From the NCBI RefSeq assembly GCF_900101765.1, contig NZ_LT627735.1, positions 62,001 through 126,000 on the forward strand: DNA of 64,000 nucleotides, written 5' to 3'. Under the pieces are notes generated by a model that saw nothing but the letters and a program-made list of their open reading frames with translations, was not told where the DNA came from and did no database searches. Source of the DNA: Nonlabens sp. Hel1_33_55. GTDB lineage: Bacteria > Bacteroidota > Bacteroidia > Flavobacteriales > Flavobacteriaceae. Positions 59,787-64,000 of the stretch are shown here, piece after piece. The first letter of the stretch is position 1. Each line of letters opens with the position of its first letter. A program made the translations under genes and the position numbers.

Positions 59787-62048
59787 TTGCTTCTCACGTC
59801 AATAAAAAGTATCGAAAATTTTAGAATAGTATTTGTGATCCTCACGCTGTTGTGGAGCTCATCTATCATAGCTCAAAATAGTGAAAGCGAATATTCTCCA
59901 GAGGAACTTGAAAAGGAGCAGGAACTTAGAGAGATTCTTGGGCAAATACGTGACAATTATGATAGTCAGGATTTTGTAAAAACTATCAGCTTGAGTCAAC
60001 AAGGTAGAGAGCTGAGTAATTCTTTGCGATTTTACAATTATTATACGGCAATCTCCAGTAATCTAGGAATGGCGCTTATACAAATAGAAGATACCATACA
60101 AGCTAAGGAAGTTTATAGGGAATCTCTAGAAAAGGCAAAGAATTTTCAACAAACAGAATTTCCAGAAGGCAGAAAATCAGGAACACTTATAACTGCTAAT
60201 GTTGACTATGCGAATGTGTTAGCGTTGACGGGAAACTACTCTGAAGCTATTTCAAATTATATTGCTGCTTTAGAGCTAACTGCATCAGATGACATTGATG
60301 GCTTATTTATAATTAACTATAATATATCTGAATCTTTTTTGGAGCTTGAGGAACCTCAGTTAGCCTCTAAATACTTAAATGAGTCTGCAAGACTCTCTAA
60401 TCAACTTCAATATGACCCGTTTAATGCTGGGATTGAGCTATTGTACGGTAAATATTATGTACAACTGGAAAAATATGAAAAAGCAAAATCCAGCTTAGAA
60501 AAAAGTATAGAAATTGCTAATGAATCGGATTATTCAGAAGTGCTGATTGAAGCATATTTAAGTGTTTCAGATGTGTACTTTGAGCTAAATGATTACAAAA
60601 AAGCTTTTGAATCTTCCAAAAAACTAAGTGTACTACAACGAGATAAATATAAAGATGAGAGTGTAAAAGCAATTCAGAACGCTAGAGCCAAGTTTAATGC
60701 GGACGAAGTTCAAAGAAGGATGCAAGCACAAATCGAAGCTGAGCAATTAAAAGCTGAAAATAAACGTCAAGAAGTTACTGTTTTATGGTCATCAATAGCA
60801 TTGTTTATTGCTTCTATCCTAATCGTAGTTTTATACATAAGTTTTTATAGACGAAAAAAACTGAACAAACAGTTAGTTGAAAAAAACACTATTTACTTAC
60901 AAGAAAAAGAAAAGAGTGATCAACTGCTAACCGCGCGTAACGCGTTGTTCTCAAGAATTAGTCACGAACTTAGAACACCTATGTATGGTATAGTGGGTAT
61001 TTCTAATATGCTGATAGACGACAAGAAAATCGTAGGTGAAAACAAGAAGAATGTCCAGTCGCTTAAGTATAGTGCAGATTACCTTCTATCTCTGATCAAC
61101 AATGTTTTGGAGATGAATAAACTCAATAGATCTTCTAATTTGACGCTTGCTCAAGAAAATTTTGATATCAGGGAATTATGTCATCACGCTGTTGAGTCTG
61201 CTAAATTTATCGTCCCACATCATACCAATACATTTCATATAAATATCTCAGACGATGTAGCAAAAATCTATAATGGCGATGCCGTCAAACTGATGCAGGT
61301 ATTGATCAATGTTTTGGGTAATTCTAATAAGTTCACTAAAAACGGAGATATCAGCCTTAATATAACTAAGACAGAAAATTTAGACAATTACCATTCTCTA
61401 GATTTTTTGATTAAAGACACTGGGAAGGGAATCGATAAAAGGAAGTTGAATGACCTTTTTGATGAAAGTAAGTTTATCAATCATAATGAGGAAAATGAAG
61501 GTACGGGATTAGGGTTGCCAATCTCTAATAAGATTCTTGAATTACAAGATTCAGAACTTACTGTTGAAAGTGAAAAGGGTAACGGAACTACGGTAAAGTT
61601 TAATTTAAAGTTGGAAGCAGTCGAAGTTCCATTTGAAGAACTTCATCGTGAAGCCTCGATCCCTGAACAAACATTGAAAGGGATTAAACTGCTCATTGTT
61701 GAGGATAACAAAATCAATCAATTGGTCACCAAAAAAATCATTGAAGGTTTTGACGGTACGTATGATCTTGCGGACTCTGGAAAAGCCGCCATACAAATGG
61801 TCAAGGAAAATACCTACGATATAATATTAATGGATATCAACATGCCACCTGGAATGGATGGGTTCGAGGCTACGTCTAGAATTAGAGAATTTCAGCCAAC
61901 GATACCTATCATTGCTCTAACTGCAGTTGAACAGTTAGAGATTGAGGAGCGCATGAAAGACTCTTCCATGGATGATTATATTATCAAACCTTTTAAGAGT
62001 AAAGAGTTCGTAGATAAAATCTTCAAGAATCTTCCGGCAAGGGATTGA
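59787..62048 (+). CDS. TPR hybrid sensor histidine kinase
   Basis: 753 residues from TTG 59787. No ATG is available in frame, because a stop lies at 59766. A signal-type segment and TPR-like helices (about 60-310) lead to a transmembrane helix (about 335-353). HisKA has His in FSRISHELRTPMYGIVG. The ATPase has NVLGNSNKFTKNGD, KDTGKGID and GTGLGLPIS. The C-terminal receiver has the phosphoacceptor Asp in IILMDINMPPGMDGF. Monocistronic; the output partner is unknown. Confidence 0.9.
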   Translation: MLLTSIKSIENFRIVFVILTLLWSSSIIAQNSESEYSPEELEKEQELREILGQIRDNYDSQDFVKTISLSQQGRELSNSLRFYNYYTAISSNLGMALIQIEDTIQAKEVYRESLEKAKNFQQTEFPEGRKSGTLITANVDYANVLALTGNYSEAISNYIAALELTASDDIDGLFIINYNISESFLELEEPQLASKYLNESARLSNQLQYDPFNAGIELLYGKYYVQLEKYEKAKSSLEKSIEIANESDYSEVLIEAYLSVSDVYFELNDYKKAFESSKKLSVLQRDKYKDESVKAIQNARAKFNADEVQRRMQAQIEAEQLKAENKRQEVTVLWSSIALFIASILIVVLYISFYRRKKLNKQLVEKNTIYLQEKEKSDQLLTARNALFSRISHELRTPMYGIVGISNMLIDDKKIVGENKKNVQSLKYSADYLLSLINNVLEMNKLNRSSNLTLAQENFDIRELCHHAVESAKFIVPHHTNTFHINISDDVAKIYNGDAVKLMQVLINVLGNSNKFTKNGDISLNITKTENLDNYHSLDFLIKDTGKGIDKRKLNDLFDESKFINHNEENEGTGLGLPISNKILELQDSELTVESEKGNGTTVKFNLKLEAVEVPFEELHREASIPEQTLKGIKLLIVEDNKINQLVTKKIIEGFDGTYDLADSGKAAIQMVKENTYDIILMDINMPPGMDGFEATSRIREFQPTIPIIALTAVEQLEIEERMKDSSMDDYIIKPFKSKEFVDKIFKNLPARD

Positions 62049-62348
62049 AAATTAGATTTGTCGATAGAACTTTACATCTCTCAACTCTGTCTCCAATAAG
62101 CTCGCAACTTCTGACTTCACTCAACGAATAGAGATCATCAATTCCATTCTACATTAAGCCTGTAGTATCCAGTTAAGCTAAATTCAATTTATAAGAAGTC
62201 CTCAACAAAATTGAATGGTTTGGCATAGATTGAATGAGGTTTAAATTGAGTTTTTTAGCAAATATTAAATCAACACTAGAGTTAGAATACCAAATTTATT
62301 TGATCTGATTGAGTGATTCAAGATGTCCTTTTTTACAGATCACAGTAC
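62049..62348. other. Gene-free spacer after the hybrid kinase
   Basis: About 300 bp between convergent genes, AT-rich. No recognisable gene, RNA or repeat. Confidence 0.5.
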
Positions 62349-62378
62349 AAAAAAACCTTGACGGTTAAGTCAAGGTTT
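62349..62378 (-). terminator. Terminator of the secreted 220-residue protein gene
   Basis: A perfect 10-bp stem AAACCTTGAC/GTCAAGGTTT with a 6-nt loop and a T run on the minus strand. Confidence 0.88.
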
Positions 62379-62403
62379 AAATATTATAAGTTACGAGTAG
62401 GAT

Positions 62404-63066
62404 CTAGTGCTTAGACACTACCACCCATTTTTTGATATTTCCATCGTACATAAGAAGCATCAGATCATTCTTTTTGATATTATGATCATTTTCACCGGCA
62501 ATTCTATTGTTAGGCTGGGATTCATCGCTTCCCTTTTTAAGTTGAATGTCTCCAGATGTTGGATATAGATACACCATCGTACCGTCAGGAGCCTCTTTGA
62601 ATCCTGTTATATCTACTTTGCTTTCATTATCACCATTAGGCAACCTCACAATTGGCCAGGTTGTGCGTCTGTCTCCAGGCAAGATTACTATTCCAAGGTC
62701 AAGGTCATTAATAATACCATCAGAGCCAGGTGCATAGTTGTCTTCTAAGGTACCTCCATTAGGCAATTCTGCTACCGAAGTATCTGTCTCTGGTAACTGT
62801 ACCACTAGCTTATTACTTTCAAGAACGATATTTTCCCCTATTTCAATCGGGACAACGTTTCCGTTTTCATCAACACCCATGATGTAAACAACATTTCCTG
62901 TTGCTCCAAATTCTCCATTAGCCTTTTTAAGACTTCTTATTCTTAGGGTTCCATTGACATCAAGGTTTGCCGTGGGTGAGTTAGTGTTGACTCCTATATT
63001 TTGAGCCATAGCAGCTGTACTCAATAGAAGAGTAGTAACAAAATTTAGAGTAGAGATCTTTATCAT
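62404..63066 (-). CDS. Secreted beta-rich protein, function unknown
   Basis: 220 residues from ATG 63066 (MIKISTLNFVTTLLLSTAAMAQ). The N-terminal mature segment (IGVNTNSPTANLDVNGTLRIR) is the tail-fibre-like opening common in Bacteroidota secreted proteins. The rest is Asp/Gly/Asn-rich and beta-type, with no sorting domain or catalytic motif. Monocistronic. Confidence 0.75.
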   Translation of the reverse strand: MIKISTLNFVTTLLLSTAAMAQNIGVNTNSPTANLDVNGTLRIRSLKKANGEFGATGNVVYIMGVDENGNVVPIEIGENIVLESNKLVVQLPETDTSVAELPNGGTLEDNYAPGSDGIINDLDLGIVILPGDRRTTWPIVRLPNGDNESKVDITGFKEAPDGTMVYLYPTSGDIQLKKGSDESQPNNRIAGENDHNIKKNDLMLLMYDGNIKKWVVVSKH

Positions 63067-63279
63067 GTAGGGTTTATTCTGACACAAAAATATCGGACTT
63101 ATTTTAATATATACGGATTTGAATGACTTATCGACGTATGACCCTTAAATTTTACTTTAATCGATTTAATCTATCGCTTAAGTGTTCTAACAGAAGCAAC
63201 TACAAACATATGTGTAAAAATCATTTTAAGTAAATCACTAGATCTTCCAAAACTCTTTATCAAAAATAATTTGATCTAA

Positions 63280-64000
63280 CTAAGCGAAAGAATTGATGGT
63301 TTTTCTAATACTCACTAATCTGGTGAGTAACCCTTCTAAGTATTTGAGATCTAGCATATTTGCGCCATCGCTTTTTGCATTTGCAGGATCAAAATGTGTT
63401 TCTATAAATAATCCATCTACGTGATTGACGATTCCAGCTCGCGCTATGGTTTCTATCATATCGGGACGTCCACCAGTAACACCGCTGGATTGATTGGGTT
63501 GCTGCAAGCTATGAGTGACATCGAGAACAGTAGGCGCATATTGTCTCATGGTAGGAATACCTCTAAAATCAACAATCATATCTTGATAACCGAACATGGT
63601 CCCACGATCTGTAATTATGACTTGCTCATTACCAGAATCGGTTACCTTCATGGCTGCATGCTTCATGCTTTCTGGAGACATGAATTGTCCTTTTTTCAAG
63701 TTCACAACTTTGCCGGTTTCTGCAGCGGCTACAACTAGATCAGTCTGACGTACTAGAAATGCAGGTATCTGTAGAATATCCACATATTCAGCAGCCATTG
63801 ATGCATCACTTACTTCATGAATATCAGTTATGGTCGGAATCTGAAAAGTTTCACTCACTTTACGCAAAATCTTCAAAGCTTTCTCATCACCTATGCCTGT
63901 AAAGCTATCGATACGACTGCGATTGGCCTTTTTGAAACTACCTTTGAATACATATGGAATGGATAACTTATCTGTGATGTTTACCACCTTTTCTGCTATT
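63280..64000 (-). CDS. kdsA: KDO-8-phosphate synthase, N-terminus outside window
   Basis: Makes 3-deoxy-D-manno-octulosonate 8-phosphate for lipopolysaccharide. The frame stays open to the window edge (IAEKVVN precedes the first visible GTG at 63987), so about 30 residues are missing. The DAHP/KDO8P-synthase core is visible: PYVFKGSFKKANRS, PTITDIHE, LQIPAFLVRQTDL, VNLKKGQFM, TDRGTMFGY, DVTHSLQQP and GLFIETHFDP. The lack of the metal-ligand Cys in the KANRSS region suggests the metal-independent class (Asn present). Confidence 0.95.
   Translation of the reverse strand, partial: IAEKVVNITDKLSIPYVFKGSFKKANRSRIDSFTGIGDEKALKILRKVSETFQIPTITDIHEVSDASMAAEYVDILQIPAFLVRQTDLVVAAAETGKVVNLKKGQFMSPESMKHAAMKVTDSGNEQVIITDRGTMFGYQDMIVDFRGIPTMRQYAPTVLDVTHSLQQPNQSSGVTGGRPDMIETIARAGIVNHVDGLFIETHFDPANAKSDGANMLDLKYLEGLLTRLVSIRKTINSFA

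Overview
The window looks like a chromosomal segment of a marine member of the Flavobacteriaceae (Bacteroidota). The evidence is a moderately AT-rich sequence, promoters of the TTTG-N19-TAnnTTTG type, a fused SecDF, two type IX secretion (T9SS) cargo proteins, many Bacteroidota-restricted DUF families (DUF4293, DUF1599, DUF3667, DUF1361, HYC_CC_PP, Lacal_2735) and a tmRNA whose tag reads GENNYALAA. The genus cannot be fixed from the sequence alone; a Nonlabens- or Dokdonia-like organism would fit. No prophage, plasmid, transposase, CRISPR array or rRNA operon was seen.

Layout. 1-8.5 kb: an outer-membrane protein C-terminus, mdh, secDF, then on the minus strand folE, cysS, yidD and lgt. 8.7-15.4 kb: a giant T9SS adhesin-like protein, an OmpP1/FadL-type porin and a Gly/Tyr- and Arg/Ser-rich lipoprotein. 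15.5-20.8 kb: proS, tRNA-Glu with rpsT, a coiled-coil membrane protein, rho, DUF4293. 21-24.7 kb: a LytTR regulator and its propeller-type sensor kinase. 24.9-34.3 kb: metallophosphoesterase, truA, an ABC exporter, the c-di-AMP cyclase cdaA with a DUF3667 partner, folP, and small housekeeping genes up to rlmF. 34.6-38 kb: an RNA helicase, a Skp-like chaperone and an APC permease. 38-42.8 kb: a six-gene minus-strand cluster rich in heavy-metal-associated domains. 42.9-46.3 kb: an MscS channel, a single-domain response regulator and a PilJ-type kinase. 46.9-50.4 kb: a metal-ligand-rich lipoprotein, tmRNA and a saccharopine/alanine-dehydrogenase-like enzyme. 50.6-54.4 kb: two small membrane-protein operons that appear to share one operator. 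54.6-64 kb: GIN-domain protein, tricorn-type protease, T9SS cargo, hybrid kinase, a secreted protein and the start-truncated kdsA.

The most striking feature is a 16-22 bp perfect palindrome with core CGCTTTCGCGAAAGCG. It occurs 15 times (two copies with one mismatch, two with one end base lost) plus four decayed or split copies, about one per 4 kb. Nine copies are intergenic and none has the U-tract of a terminator. Six lie inside genes and are translated in frame, most often as Ala-Phe-Ala-Lys-Ala. In two neighbouring exported proteins this peptide forms the end of the signal peptide. One further copy (37956-38019) is split by 46 bp carrying a second repeat type. Other unusual structure: 7-bp tandem arrays (AAGTTCC, AAGACCC) placed at or just after stop codons, and a pair of matching inverted repeats upstream of two adjacent operons, one of which encodes a winged-helix regulator.
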